A stretch of 64,000 bases of DNA from Streptomyces albicerus (GCF_008905045.1 NZ_VWMY01000052.1:20195-84194); one strand, 5' to 3'. Shown: positions 16,666 through 25,342, counted from the first letter of the stretch. Translations and numbers: made by a program. Notes: generated by a model not told the origin, from the sequence alone.

Positions 16666-18138
16666 CTACCGTGACGCAACCGCCTCCTCGGTGTCCTTGC
16701 GGCGGGCCCGCTCCCGCACCAACGAGATCGCGATCACCACCGCGGCAACGAGCACCGAGAGCAGCACCTGGCTCCGCCCGCCGCCCTCCTTGTCGTCGGT
16801 GAGCATGTAGACCAGCACGAACGAGATCATCGCGATCGTCGCCCACGTCAGATACGGGAACAGCCACATCCGGACGACGAGCTTCTCCGGGCTCTCGCGC
16901 AGGATGATCCCCCGCATCCGCAGTTGCGAGAAGCAGATGACCAGCCATACGAAGAGCGCGACCGCGCCCGATGAGTTCAGCAGGAACTGGAACACCGTGT
17001 CCGGCCACAGGTAGTTGAAGCCGACGGCCACGAAGCCGAAGGCCACGGAGGCCAGGATCGCCGCCTGCGGGACACCTCGCGCGTTCGTCCGTGCGAAGGA
17101 CCGCGGGGCGTCGTCGCGCTGCCCGAGGGAGAAGGCCATCCGGGAGGCGGTGTAGAGGCCGGAGTTGAGACAGGACAGTACGGCGGTCAGCACGATGAAG
17201 TTCATGATCTCGCCGGCATGCGGGATGCCGATCGAGTCCAGGGCCGCGACGTACGAGCCCTTCTTCTCGATCGAGGGGTCGTTCCACGGCAGCAGGGAGA
17301 CCACGACGAGGATCGAACCGACGTAGAAGACGCCGACCCGCCAGATCACGCTCCTGGTGGCCTTGGCGACCGCTTGTCGTGCGTTCGGGGCCTCACCGGC
17401 GGCAAGGGTGACGATCTCGCTGCCCATGAAGGAGAAGACGACCAGCAGGATGCCGGTGAGGATCGTGCCGGGCCCGTTCGGCAGGAAGCCGCCGTGCTCG
17501 GTGAGGTTGCTGAAGCCCGTCGCTGCGTGGTCGGAGCCGGGCAGCACACCGAAGATCGCCAGGCCGCCGAGGAGGATGAAGCCCGAGATGGCGACGACCT
17601 TGATGCCGGCGAACCAGAATTCGAACTCGCCGAAGGAGCCGACCGAGATCAGGTTCGTGGCGGTGAGGACGACCATCACGATCAGTGCCCATGCCCACTG
17701 CGGTACGGCCGGCACCCACCCTTCCAGGATCACGGCACCCGCGGTCGCCTCCACGGCGAGTACGACGACCCAGAAGAACCAGTACAGCCAGCCGATCGAG
17801 AACCCGGCCCAGCGGCCCAGCGCCCGGTCCGCGTAGGCGGAGAAGGAGCCGGAGGTCGGGTTGGCCGCGGCCATCTCGCCGAGCATCCGCATCACGAAGA
17901 CGACGAGGGCGCCGACCAGTGCGTACGACAGCAGGATGGCGGGCCCGGCGGCGGCGATTCCGGAGGCGGAGCCCACGAAGAGGCCGGCGCCGATCACGCC
18001 GCCGATGGCGATCATGGACAGATGGCGGTTCTTGAGACCGGCCCGCAGACCTTCCTGCTCCGGCGGCAGACCAGCGGTGGGTGGAGCGGCGGCAGGGGCC
18101 GGAGAATCAGGGGGACGTGTAGTCATGTCGACATCCAT
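16666..18138 (-). CDS. amino-acid permease, APC superfamily (GABA/proline-type)
   Basis: A 490-residue transporter with twelve predicted helices. The first helix carries the consensus HLSMIAIGGVIGAGLFVGS, and the stretch AGPAILLSYALVGALVVFVM continues the APC (AAT family) signature; GEMAAANPTSGSFSAYADRALG follows. The ending has a cluster of Arg residues. It imports an amino acid by proton symport across the cytoplasmic membrane; the specificity (GABA, proline or similar) cannot be read from sequence. The start is at 18138, or four codons downstream at 18126; neither has a strong ribosome-binding site. The gene lies downstream of a PucR-family regulator on the same strand, which in Streptomyces often controls GABA or purine/nitrogen catabolism. 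Confidence 0.9.
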   Translation of the reverse strand: MDVDMTTRPPDSPAPAAAPPTAGLPPEQEGLRAGLKNRHLSMIAIGGVIGAGLFVGSASGIAAAGPAILLSYALVGALVVFVMRMLGEMAAANPTSGSFSAYADRALGRWAGFSIGWLYWFFWVVVLAVEATAGAVILEGWVPAVPQWAWALIVMVVLTATNLISVGSFGEFEFWFAGIKVVAISGFILLGGLAIFGVLPGSDHAATGFSNLTEHGGFLPNGPGTILTGILLVVFSFMGSEIVTLAAGEAPNARQAVAKATRSVIWRVGVFYVGSILVVVSLLPWNDPSIEKKGSYVAALDSIGIPHAGEIMNFIVLTAVLSCLNSGLYTASRMAFSLGQRDDAPRSFARTNARGVPQAAILASVAFGFVAVGFNYLWPDTVFQFLLNSSGAVALFVWLVICFSQLRMRGIILRESPEKLVVRMWLFPYLTWATIAMISFVLVYMLTDDKEGGGRSQVLLSVLVAAVVIAISLVRERARRKDTEEAVASR

Positions 18139-18521
18139 TGAGTGGTTGGGAGGGCGGGCCGTGCGGGGGGTGGCTGCCCGGATCGCCGGGCACCGCATCG
18201 CGGGTCACCGGTTCACTGATCGCCGGATCCCCGGATCGCCTCGGTGGACGGGGACAAGCAGGCCGGGTACGCAGGGGAGCGGCCATGGCCCTGAAGATTT
18301 CCGAAAGTGTTCACAGCGTGGGGCGCGGTATCCGGATGCCGTGCAGGTGATGGGGTCGTCACCGCACGTCCGCGCTGGGTCCGCCTCCTTGTGAGAGGCG
18401 GTCTGCGTCACTGGCGGAAATAGATTTGCGCAAGCGTATGGGGCGTCATGGGGCGAGGTGTTTGTGCGCGACGACAAACTCGTCGTTGACGGTTGTACGA
18501 CCGGCCAATGCGGGAGCGGGT
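18139..18521. other. 383-bp intergenic region between PucR gene and permease
   Basis: No gene is seen. A 7-bp perfect hairpin (CCGCCTC-N7-GAGGCGG, about 18380-18400) could end the PucR transcript. No confident promoter or operator for the permease is identified. Confidence 0.35.
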
Positions 18522-20180
18522 TCAGGTGGTGGGCGGCAGCCGCAGCTGGAGCATGGCAAGCAGACGCTGGTCGGGTCGGCTCAGCTCGAGACCGGTCAGC
18601 TCCTCGGCCCGGCGGAGGCGGTAGCGCAGCGTGTTGGGGTGCACATGCAGCTGGGCGGCGGCAGCCCGTACGTCACCGAAACAGTTCAGGTAGGTCAGAA
18701 GGGACTCGGCCAGGCGGCCCTGGTGCCGGCTGTCGTGCGAGACGAGGGCGGTCAGCCGTGGGTCCCGTATCTCGGGATGCGCGGACAGCAGCGTCAGCAC
18801 TTCGCTGACCAGTACTTCCGCCTGGATGTCCGGCAGCGCGGCGACCGCGGTGGTCACGTCGGCCCCCACCATCGCGTCGAGAATGCGGTCGGCCTCCCGG
18901 CGTGACTCGGGGACGTCCCCGAGCCGGGACACCAGGCAACCGACCGAGCCACGCAGGGGCAGGCCCAGGTGGCGGCGGGCGGCGTCGGTGATCTCCTGGC
19001 CCCAGCCGCGCAGTGTGTCCACGTCGAAACTGCGGGGCAGCTGGGGCAGGAGCACGTAGATACGGGGATCGACCTGGGTGACCAGTGCGCTGCGGTGCCG
19101 GGCGGCGATGTGTACGGAGACGAGATTGGTGACCTCGGTGTGGGTCAGCTCCGGTGCGGCGGTGAGCTGGGTCGGCTCCGGGGCGCCGACGACCTCCGCG
19201 GTCCCGTACGAGAAGCCCAGGACAGCGGCCGGGCGGGTCGCGTCGAATCCCAGGTGGGTGGCCAGCGGCTGCGACCCGGTGCTCCCCTCCAGAAGGCCGA
19301 CCAGTAGGGTCCGGGTGAGCGTCAGGTCCTCCGAGAGCTCCCGGCGGCGGCGCACCAGGTGGAGCGCGGCGACCCGGGCGGCACCCAGCAGTGCCTGGCC
19401 CGAGCGTTCGGACAGCGGCGTAGAGCCCTCCTGCACCCAGATGGTGCCCAGCTGCCGGTCCCCGGACCGGATGGCCACCGCGAGCCGCCGGCGGATGCCC
19501 AGCTCGGGGTGGCTGTCGATACTGATCACCTCGTCGCTGGAGTGCAGGTGCTGGAACACTCCCCACTCGCGCAGCTTGGCCAGATACGCCTCCGGTCCCT
19601 GCCAGCCGAGGATGGAGCGCCGCCGCAGGTCGTCGATCTCGTCGGAGTCGGTGGAGCGGGAGTACGCCAGCACCCGGTTGGCAGCGTCCTCGATGCTGAC
19701 GATGCCGCTGGTGAGGATGGCGGTGGTCTGGGCGAGCGAGAACAGGTCGCCCTCCTCGGTCCCTTCGCCGGGGTGGCCCGGTGGCGCGTCGTCGAGGGCG
19801 GCGCGCGCCAGCGCGTTCACCTGTTCCCAACGTGCTTCGCTGCGCAGCGAGAGCAGGGCGACCCCGGCCTCGGCGGCGGTCTCGCTGAGGGCCGCGGCCT
19901 GGCCAGGACCGTCGAGTTTGACCACGACCGCCGCGGCCCCGTCGCGCCCGGCGGCCCGCAGTGCTGGATGAGCGGCTCTGCCACGGGCACCGATGGCGAG
20001 GACCAGCTCGCCCGGCTGGGCGGTCGGCGGGTCCTCGGGGTCGAGCAGGGCGACGCCGCGGATGTCGACGTCCAGTCCCGCGGGAGCGGCCTGCACCTCT
20101 ACCAGCGAATCACCCAGGGCCATCAGCAACTGACGCAGGCTGATGCCCGCTGCGGGCGGAGGCACCGCGGCCGGATCCAT
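18522..20180 (-). CDS. PucR-family (CdaR-like) transcriptional regulator
   Basis: A 552-residue regulator. An N-terminal PucR domain (about 15-135, ISLRQLLMALGDSLVEVQAA onward) is followed by a central GGDEF-like/CdaR region and a C-terminal HTH_30 domain at about 480-545, AAAQLHVHPNTLRYRLRRAE. Members activate purine, GABA or other nitrogen-catabolic genes in response to a ligand. It lies upstream of, and co-directional with, the amino-acid permease, which is its most likely target. The ATG at 20180 agrees with the expected N-terminus. The next upstream gene on this strand is a secreted GH5 enzyme ended by a strong terminator, so it has its own promoter. Confidence 0.92.
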   Translation of the reverse strand: MDPAAVPPPAAGISLRQLLMALGDSLVEVQAAPAGLDVDIRGVALLDPEDPPTAQPGELVLAIGARGRAAHPALRAAGRDGAAAVVVKLDGPGQAAALSETAAEAGVALLSLRSEARWEQVNALARAALDDAPPGHPGEGTEEGDLFSLAQTTAILTSGIVSIEDAANRVLAYSRSTDSDEIDDLRRRSILGWQGPEAYLAKLREWGVFQHLHSSDEVISIDSHPELGIRRRLAVAIRSGDRQLGTIWVQEGSTPLSERSGQALLGAARVAALHLVRRRRELSEDLTLTRTLLVGLLEGSTGSQPLATHLGFDATRPAAVLGFSYGTAEVVGAPEPTQLTAAPELTHTEVTNLVSVHIAARHRSALVTQVDPRIYVLLPQLPRSFDVDTLRGWGQEITDAARRHLGLPLRGSVGCLVSRLGDVPESRREADRILDAMVGADVTTAVAALPDIQAEVLVSEVLTLLSAHPEIRDPRLTALVSHDSRHQGRLAESLLTYLNCFGDVRAAAAQLHVHPNTLRYRLRRAEELTGLELSRPDQRLLAMLQLRLPPTT

Positions 20181-20338
20181 GATCGTCGCCTCTGCTGGGA
20201 GCCATGCCGGAGCCCTGATGCTATCCGTCCGCGCGACGCGGACCGCACCGGCACCGACGAGACCACGGTCGGCGCAGCAGACAGGAGCGGGCCCGCCGGC
20301 TCGGGCCCGCCGGCTCGGGCCGGCCTGCGACGACAGCT

Positions 20339-20379
20339 GCAGAGGCTCCGTCCCCGACTACCGGGAACGGAGCCTCTGC
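20339..20379 (-). terminator. strong hairpin terminator after the GH5 gene
   Basis: A 13-bp perfect stem (20339-20351 with 20367-20379) with a 15-base loop lies 42 bp after the GH5 stop codon on the minus strand. Confidence 0.8.
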
Positions 20380-20420
20380 GCGCCGAAAGGGCAATCGGCG
20401 CTGCGGGTGGATTCAAACCG

Positions 20421-21497
20421 TCAGGGTTGGACGGGCTTGCCGCGTCCCCAGCCCCAGGCGAGGCGGTCGGCGCCGGACTGGTTGGTGGTGGCCAGCCAGG
20501 GCCTGGCGGGGTCGCCGATCAGGGTCTGCATGGAGTAGGTGTCGCCGGTGCGCAGGCCGGGCCAGTAGACGGACCCCATCTTGAGCTCGCGGAAGGTGTC
20601 GGTGACGGCCTGCATGAAGTTGATGAAGTTGTTGTCGGGAGTCGCCTTGTTGTAGTCGAAACCGGTGGTCATATGGGCGCCGAACTCGTCGGCGACGGTC
20701 CGGTTGGCGCAGTCACCGATGCGCTCCTTGAGGTCGGCCACCCACTGGTCGTAGGTGGCGTACTCCTTCCAGAACCCGTAGTGGTGCAGCGACAGGTAGG
20801 TGCCCTTCAGACGGGGGTCGGCGCAGACGGAGGTGACGTGGTCGTTGTAGCCGGCGCCGCTGACGAACACCTGGTTGCGCGGGACCGAGGGGTAGGTGGC
20901 CAGCCACTTCGCGGCGATGTCGGCCCACTCGGTGTCGGTGTAGCCGTGGGGCTCGTTCATCGGCTCGAAGTAGACCCGCTTGTCGGCCTTGTACGCCTTG
21001 ACCACGGTGTTCCACATGGGCCAGTAGGTGGCGGGGTCGTCGATGAAGCCGTCCTTGCGCGGGCCCGTCCCCTCCCAGTAGGAGAGGATGACTTTGAAGC
21101 CCTTGTCCGATGCCGCGTCGATGACCCCGCGGTACGACTTCCAGTAGCGGCCGTTGACGGTGTACGGGTTGATGGGCAGCCGGACGGTGTTGGCACCGAG
21201 GTTCGCGCGGAACGCCGAGATCACCCGGCTCGCCTTGGCGTACGTCTGGGCGTAGCTGTCGGAGGTCGACAGACCGGACAGCACGACGGGGTCGTCGGCG
21301 AAGTTGTCGCGGGGGTCGGCCCAGTTCACGCCCTTGAACTGGGTGGTGTCTCTGCTGAGTTGGGCCGTGTCTCCGCTCGGCGCGGCTTCGGCGGGGCCGC
21401 CGGCGATGGTTGTGCCGCTGATCGCGGCTACCGCGATCGCCACGAAGGCGCCGCGCAGCCGGGAGGTGAAGCGGGTGCTGGTGGTGGTTTTGCGCAT
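20421..21497 (-). CDS. secreted glycoside hydrolase family 5-type enzyme
   Basis: A 358-residue protein with a signal peptide: a basic start (MRKTTTSTRFTSRLR), a hydrophobic core and an AEA-like cleavage site near residue 38. The mature part is a GH5 TIM barrel. ANTVRLPINPY is strand 2, YFEPMNEPHGY contains the acid/base Glu (E182) with its NEP signature, LHHYGFW is the substrate-binding region and VADEFGAH has the nucleophile (E271). There is no carbohydrate-binding module. It probably acts as an endo-glucanase or endo-mannanase-like enzyme outside the cell; the polymer cannot be fixed from sequence. The ATG at 21497 is preceded by a GGGCAAG box. Two LacI-type palindromes lie 350-430 bp upstream. 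Confidence 0.88.
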   Translation of the reverse strand: MRKTTTSTRFTSRLRGAFVAIAVAAISGTTIAGGPAEAAPSGDTAQLSRDTTQFKGVNWADPRDNFADDPVVLSGLSTSDSYAQTYAKASRVISAFRANLGANTVRLPINPYTVNGRYWKSYRGVIDAASDKGFKVILSYWEGTGPRKDGFIDDPATYWPMWNTVVKAYKADKRVYFEPMNEPHGYTDTEWADIAAKWLATYPSVPRNQVFVSGAGYNDHVTSVCADPRLKGTYLSLHHYGFWKEYATYDQWVADLKERIGDCANRTVADEFGAHMTTGFDYNKATPDNNFINFMQAVTDTFRELKMGSVYWPGLRTGDTYSMQTLIGDPARPWLATTNQSGADRLAWGWGRGKPVQP

Positions 21498-21846
21498 CAG
21501 CTTGCCCTTTCAGAAGATTGCGACTTGGAAGATGGCGACTCAGTGCATGGCGGAGCCTGCGCGTGGCTGAGCGGGCGGCGGATCGGCTGCGTGGTAGTGA
21601 CTGCGAAGGTGCCGCCTTCGCCACGTGTCCGCGCGCCGACGTCGAGGTTGGCGTACTCAAGGAAGGTGCAAAGCGAGGTACTTGTCGGTGCCGGCCCCTG
21701 GGGCGGCCGGCGAGCTTCCCCCGCGAAACGCCCGGTCGATCCACGATTGGCGTCTCTGGAGCGAGGGCTTCCAGGTGCCGCGAACCCTCGCCTGCGGTGC
21801 AGACACCATCGTTCCGCTCCTCCTCGCTCCACCAACGGCAACTTGG
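21498..21846. other. intergenic region upstream of the GH5 gene
   Basis: About 350 bp with no recognisable coding similarity in any frame, lying between the GH5 start and two LacI-type operators. It may be a long leader or the remains of a deleted gene. Confidence 0.35.
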
Positions 21847-21860
21847 TGTTTACGCAAACA
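21847..21860. promoter_or_regulatory. LacI-type operator, copy 1
   Basis: TGTTTAC-GCAAACA, a 14-bp palindrome with one mismatch and a central CG as in LacI/GalR operators. Its centre is 67 bp from that of copy 2. Confidence 0.6.
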
Positions 21861-21912
21861 TGGCGTCGCGCGAAGGGTGACCTGATCTCGCGACAGAGGC
21901 TGGTCCGTGGGG

Positions 21913-21928
21913 ATGTTTACGTAAACAT
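21913..21928. promoter_or_regulatory. LacI-type operator, copy 2
   Basis: ATGTTTAC-GTAAACAT, a perfect 16-bp palindrome with a central CG, typical of LacI/GalR family operators for sugar-utilisation genes. The only LacI gene in the window (46337) is next to a different operator sequence, so the regulator probably lies elsewhere. Confidence 0.65.
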
Positions 21929-22112
21929 GCTCGGCGCCGGAATCGTGGCACCCGGCACAGCGATCGTCAAGGTTTCCCACGCGTAACATCCGTTGCCTGC
22001 GTGGCAGATGCCCGGAGCCCGGATCGAGGGAGGCGGGCCAGGTAGTCACTGTGACCGAGGTGCTCGCCGGGCAACGCGTGAGCTCCACGGGCCTCACCGG
22101 ACAGGACGTACA

Positions 22113-22128
22113 ATACCGGGTGGGGTAT
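22113..22128. promoter_or_regulatory. CsoR/CstR-type operator before the regulator gene
   Basis: ATACCGGGTGGGGTAT is an imperfect ATACC...GGTAT palindrome 20 bp before the regulator start codon. It is related to four stronger copies at 22549, 22582, 25291 and 25327, and implies autoregulation. Confidence 0.65.
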
Positions 22129-22148
22129 ATACCAAGGGAGCGCTCCGT

Positions 22149-22430
22149 ATGGAACTGCAGATGGCGGCTGATGAGCTGAAGTCCGTGATCAATCGGCTCA
22201 AGAGGGCCCAGGGGCAGATCGCGGGCGTGATCAACATGATCGAGCAGGGGCGTTCCTGTGACGAGGTGGTGACCCAACTGGCAGCGGCGTCACGGGCGTT
22301 GGACCGGGCCGGGTTCGCCATCATCGCGACCGGGCTCGAGCGCTGCATGACCGACGAGGGCGGCGAGCAGGAACTGGACCGCGACCAGATGCGGGCCCGC
22401 CTGGAGAAGCTCTTCCTCTCCCTCGCCTGA
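22149..22430 (+). CDS. CsoR/CstR-family thiol-responsive repressor
   Basis: A 93-residue all-helical DUF156 protein. The core VINRLKRAQGQIAGVINMIE, GRSCDEVVTQLAAASRALDR and ATGLERCM motifs are present. Two conserved cysteines, C37 and C66, remain. The histidine that completes the Cu(I) site in CsoR (four residues before the second Cys) is a glycine here. This Cys-Cys without His pattern is that of the persulfide sensor CstR rather than of copper or nickel sensors. The ATG at 22149 has an AAGGGAG box 8 bases upstream. It lies 187 bp before the MMPL gene on the same strand, with a terminator between them. It likely represses itself, the MMPL transporter and the DUF302 gene. The true signal is inferred. 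Confidence 0.88.
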   Translation: MELQMAADELKSVINRLKRAQGQIAGVINMIEQGRSCDEVVTQLAAASRALDRAGFAIIATGLERCMTDEGGEQELDRDQMRARLEKLFLSLA

Positions 22431-22504
22431 CCGCCGTCACCTTCCTCCGAAACGACTTCGGAGCGACTCCACAACGCCTTCAGAGCGCCTTCAGAACCGC
22501 TGCA

Positions 22505-22531
22505 GACCGGCGGGCCATCGGCCCGTCGGTC
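22505..22531 (+). terminator. hairpin terminator after the CsoR/CstR-like gene
   Basis: A 12-bp stem with one G-T pair (22505-22516 with 22520-22531) and a 3-base loop, followed by a pyrimidine run (ttcttcgtctt). It separates the regulator transcript from the MMPL promoter. Confidence 0.65.
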
Positions 22532-22540
22532 TTCTTCGTC

Positions 22541-22598
22541 TTGGAAAAATACCCCCGGGGGTATTATCGTCACTCGCGAGCATTACCCCCAGGGGTAT
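22541..22598 (+). promoter_or_regulatory. MMPL promoter with two CstR-type operators
   Basis: A -35-like TTGGAA (22541-22546) and a -10-like TATTAT (22562-22567) flank and overlap operator 1, ATACCCCCGGGGGTAT (22549-22564), a perfect 16-bp palindrome. Operator 2, TTACCCCC-A-GGGGTAT (about 22583-22598), follows with its centre 34 bp away, roughly three helical turns. Binding at operator 1 would block RNA polymerase. Confidence 0.75.
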
Positions 22599-22617
22599 CC
22601 AGAGCGAGGAGCAGACC

Positions 22618-24783
22618 GTGACCACCACGACTTCCGCCCAGGCGCCGAAGCGCGCGCCGGACGTGCCGCCGCCGGGCAGGACCGGACCGCTGGGCCGGCT
22701 CGGCGCCTGGACCGCCGGGCACTTCAAGCACGTACTGATCGGCTGGCTGCTCGTGGTGGCCGTGCTCGGCGCCTTCGCCCCGCAGGTCACCTCGGCGCTC
22801 TCGGGGGCCGGCTGGCAGAGCAACGGCTCGGAGTCGGTGCGGGTGCGGGAACTGGCTCAGGAGCACTTCGGCGGGAACGCCTCGTCGGCGATCCAGGTAG
22901 TCGTGAGCTCCAAGGGCCAGGAGGTCACGGACCCGGCCGTGCGGGCGGTGATCGCCGAGGTCACCCGCGAGCTGACGGCCGACGACCGGATCGCCGAGGT
23001 CGTACTCCCGCAGCTGGGCGTCAGCATCAGCCGGGACGGACGGACCGCCGTCGTCCTCGGCGGAGCCGACGCCGACCCGGACGACATGGTGCGTGCCGCC
23101 GAGGACCTCAAGGAACCCCTGCGGGAGCTGTCCACCGATGACGTCACCGTGCGCGCCACCGGCGCCTCGGTCATGTGGAGCGACTTCAACACCGCCAACC
23201 TCGAGGCGATGATCCAGGCCGAGATCCTGTCCTGGCCGGTCACCCTGATCGTGCTGGTGCTCGCCTTCGGGTCCCTTGTGGCGGCGGGTCTGCCGCTCCT
23301 CCTCACGATGGCGGGCCTGGCCGCCTCCATCGGCTCGCTCGTGCTGCTCAGCCACCTCACGCCCATCTCCATCTGGGCGATGGACTTCGCCCTGATGTTC
23401 GCCCTCGCGCTGGGCATCGACTACGCGCTCTTCCTGGTCATCCGCTTCCGGGCCGCCCTCGCGGCGACAGGTGACCGGCGCCGCGCGGTGGTCGAGACGA
23501 TGGACACGGCCGGCAAGGCGGTCCTCCTGTCGGGGCTGACCGTGCTCGTCAGCCTCTCCGCCGTGATGCTGGTGCCCGCACCCGCCGTCCGCACCATGGC
23601 GATCGGCATCATGCTCTCGGTCGTCTTCGTCCTGGCCGCGACGCTCACCCTGCTGCCGGCCGTTCTCGGCAAACTCGGCCCGAACGTCAACAAGTTCGCC
23701 CTGCCGCGGACACGTACCGACCGAACCGTCTCACCCCGCTTCGGCGCCTGGGGCGAACGGTTGTGGCGGCAGCCCCTGCGTTTCGGCGCGCTCGCCCTCG
23801 TCGCGCTGATAGCGCTGGCCGTGCCCGTCCTCGGCCTGAAGACAGCGATGCCGTCCATCAAGGTCGTACCGGAGAACGACAGTTCACGGCAGGGGTACGA
23901 GCTCGTGCAGGCATCCCTCGGACAGGGCGCTCCCGGCATGCTCCAGGTCGTGGTGCCGTCCGCTCAAGTGGACGACACCACAAGGTCGTTGAAGGCCGCC
24001 GACGGCATCGCCGCCGTCACCCCGGCCCAACCGGCCGCCGACGGTTCGGACTTGACCATGATCCAGGCCATGCCGTCCGTCGACCCCTCCGACGCGCAAC
24101 TCGCCCGAACCGTAGACGAGTTGCGGAGCGAACTCCCGTCCGACGCCCTGGTCGGCGGCGCGGCCGTGGAGAACCTCGACCTCAAGCAGGCCCTCGACGA
24201 CAAGGCGCCACTGGTCGTCGGAGTCATCCTGGCCCTCGGCTTCGTACTCCTCCTCGTCGCCCTCCAAGCGCCCTTGATCTCCGCCCTCGCGGTCCTGACG
24301 AACCTCCTCGCCACCGCTGCCGCCTTCGGAATCGCCAAGCTGATCTTCCAGGACGGACACCTCTCCGGCCTGCTCGGCTTCGAATCGCAGGGCTTCCTCG
24401 ACGGCTGGGGTCCCGTCTTCTTCTTCGCCATGATCTTCGCGATCGCGATGGACTACACCGTCTTCCTGCTCTCCTCCGCCAAGGAGTACTACGAGCGCAC
24501 TGGCGACCCCAAGCAGGCGGTGATCGGCGCGCTCTCCCACTCCGGGCGCGTCATCTTCGCGGCCGCCGCGGTGATGGTCGCCGTGTTCTTCACCTTCGCG
24601 CTGGCCGACCCGCTGCCGCCCAAGGAGATGGGCATCGTGCTCGGCGTGGCCGTCCTGCTCGACGCGTTCCTGATCCGGCTGGTGTTGCTGCCGGTCCTGC
24701 TCCGACTCGCCGGGCATGCCGCGTGGTGGGCGCCGGGGTGGCTGCGCAAGGTGCTGCCCGAGGTGCGTTTCTCCCACGACTGA
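22618..24783 (+). CDS. MMPL-family (RND-type) transporter
   Basis: A 721-residue membrane protein with the duplicated RND/MMPL layout: one helix near residue 40, a periplasmic domain at about 60-190, helices 2-6, a second soluble domain at about 410-520 and helices 8-12. The proton-relay Asp-Tyr pairs appear in both halves, LGIDYALFLVIRFR and IAMDYTVFLLSSAKEYY. These proteins export lipids or small hydrophobic compounds by proton antiport. The GTG at 22618 follows a GAGGAGC box. Two CstR-type operators overlap the promoter, so expression should rise when the thiol sensor is modified. It converges with the DUF302 gene, with one shared hairpin between them. Confidence 0.93.
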   Translation: MTTTTSAQAPKRAPDVPPPGRTGPLGRLGAWTAGHFKHVLIGWLLVVAVLGAFAPQVTSALSGAGWQSNGSESVRVRELAQEHFGGNASSAIQVVVSSKGQEVTDPAVRAVIAEVTRELTADDRIAEVVLPQLGVSISRDGRTAVVLGGADADPDDMVRAAEDLKEPLRELSTDDVTVRATGASVMWSDFNTANLEAMIQAEILSWPVTLIVLVLAFGSLVAAGLPLLLTMAGLAASIGSLVLLSHLTPISIWAMDFALMFALALGIDYALFLVIRFRAALAATGDRRRAVVETMDTAGKAVLLSGLTVLVSLSAVMLVPAPAVRTMAIGIMLSVVFVLAATLTLLPAVLGKLGPNVNKFALPRTRTDRTVSPRFGAWGERLWRQPLRFGALALVALIALAVPVLGLKTAMPSIKVVPENDSSRQGYELVQASLGQGAPGMLQVVVPSAQVDDTTRSLKAADGIAAVTPAQPAADGSDLTMIQAMPSVDPSDAQLARTVDELRSELPSDALVGGAAVENLDLKQALDDKAPLVVGVILALGFVLLLVALQAPLISALAVLTNLLATAAAFGIAKLIFQDGHLSGLLGFESQGFLDGWGPVFFFAMIFAIAMDYTVFLLSSAKEYYERTGDPKQAVIGALSHSGRVIFAAAAVMVAVFFTFALADPLPPKEMGIVLGVAVLLDAFLIRLVLLPVLLRLAGHAAWWAPGWLRKVLPEVRFSHD

Positions 24784-24821
24784 GCACGCCTGAGCACCGC
24801 TGAGGGCGGGGCGTGTACGGC

Positions 24822-24850
24822 GAAGGGGCCCGGAGATTCCGGGCCCCTTC
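24822..24850. terminator. bidirectional terminator between MMPL and DUF302 genes
   Basis: A 12-bp perfect stem (24822-24833 with 24839-24850) and a 5-base loop lie in the gap between two convergent stop codons, followed by TTCG on the plus strand. Confidence 0.85.
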
Positions 24851-24875
24851 TTCGCGTTCGTACACGGATCGTGCG

Positions 24876-25265
24876 TCAGGCCAGCGACGCGAGCGCCGCC
24901 TCCAGCCGGGCGGTCGCCTCGTCCGCGACGTCCTTGATCTGCTCCAGACCGGTCAGCTCGACCATCGCCTGCGGATCCATCGCCTGGACGACCGTCCGCC
25001 CTCCCTCGGTCCGCACGACGACATTGCACGGCAGCAGCAGCCCGATCGACCGGTCCGCCTCCAGCGCGCGGTGCGCGAGCGGCGGATTGCAGGCGCCGAG
25101 GATCAGGTAGTCCTCCATCTCCTCGCCCAGCTTGGCCCGCAGAGTCGCCTGCACATCGATCTCGGTGAGCACTCCGAAGCCCTGCTCGGCCAGGGACGCG
25201 CGCACCCGCTCCACGGTTTCGCCGAACGGCGCGTCCACTTCGGTCCGCAGTCGGTCGTACGCCAT
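24876..25265 (-). CDS. DUF302-domain protein
   Basis: A 129-residue cytosolic protein. DUF302 features are VDAPFGETVERVRASLAEQG, GFGVLTEIDVQATLRAKLG, YLILGACNPPLAHRALEAD (with a conserved Cys), IGLLLPCNVVVRT (second conserved Cys) and VQAMDPQAMVELT. The start is set at 25265 (MAYDRL) because a GGAG box then lies at normal spacing; the ATG three codons upstream abuts that box. The domain's function is not established. Relatives often sit beside CsoR/CstR regulators and sulfur or metal genes. Two CstR-type operators precede it, which ties it to the regulator at 22149 and suggests a thiol- or sulfane-sulfur-related job. Confidence 0.88.
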   Translation of the reverse strand: MAYDRLRTEVDAPFGETVERVRASLAEQGFGVLTEIDVQATLRAKLGEEMEDYLILGACNPPLAHRALEADRSIGLLLPCNVVVRTEGGRTVVQAMDPQAMVELTGLEQIKDVADEATARLEAALASLA

Positions 25266-25290
25266 GTCTGTCATCTCCTAGCCGTCAAAA

Positions 25291-25342
25291 ATACCCATGG
25301 GGGTATCCACTCTCGATACTGAGTCTATACCCCCATGGGTAT
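25291..25342 (-). promoter_or_regulatory. two CstR-type operators upstream of the DUF302 gene
   Basis: ATACCCATGGGGGTAT (25291-25306) and ATACCCCCATGGGTAT (25327-25342) are mirror-related palindromes with centres 36 bp apart. The first begins 26 bp before the DUF302 start codon. They match the operators at 22549 and 22582. Confidence 0.75.

Noticed and set aside
19359..21986. Plus-strand open frame of 875 codons
   Set aside because: It spans two complete minus-strand genes (PucR regulator and GH5 enzyme) and the gap between them; its translation has no recognisable domain.
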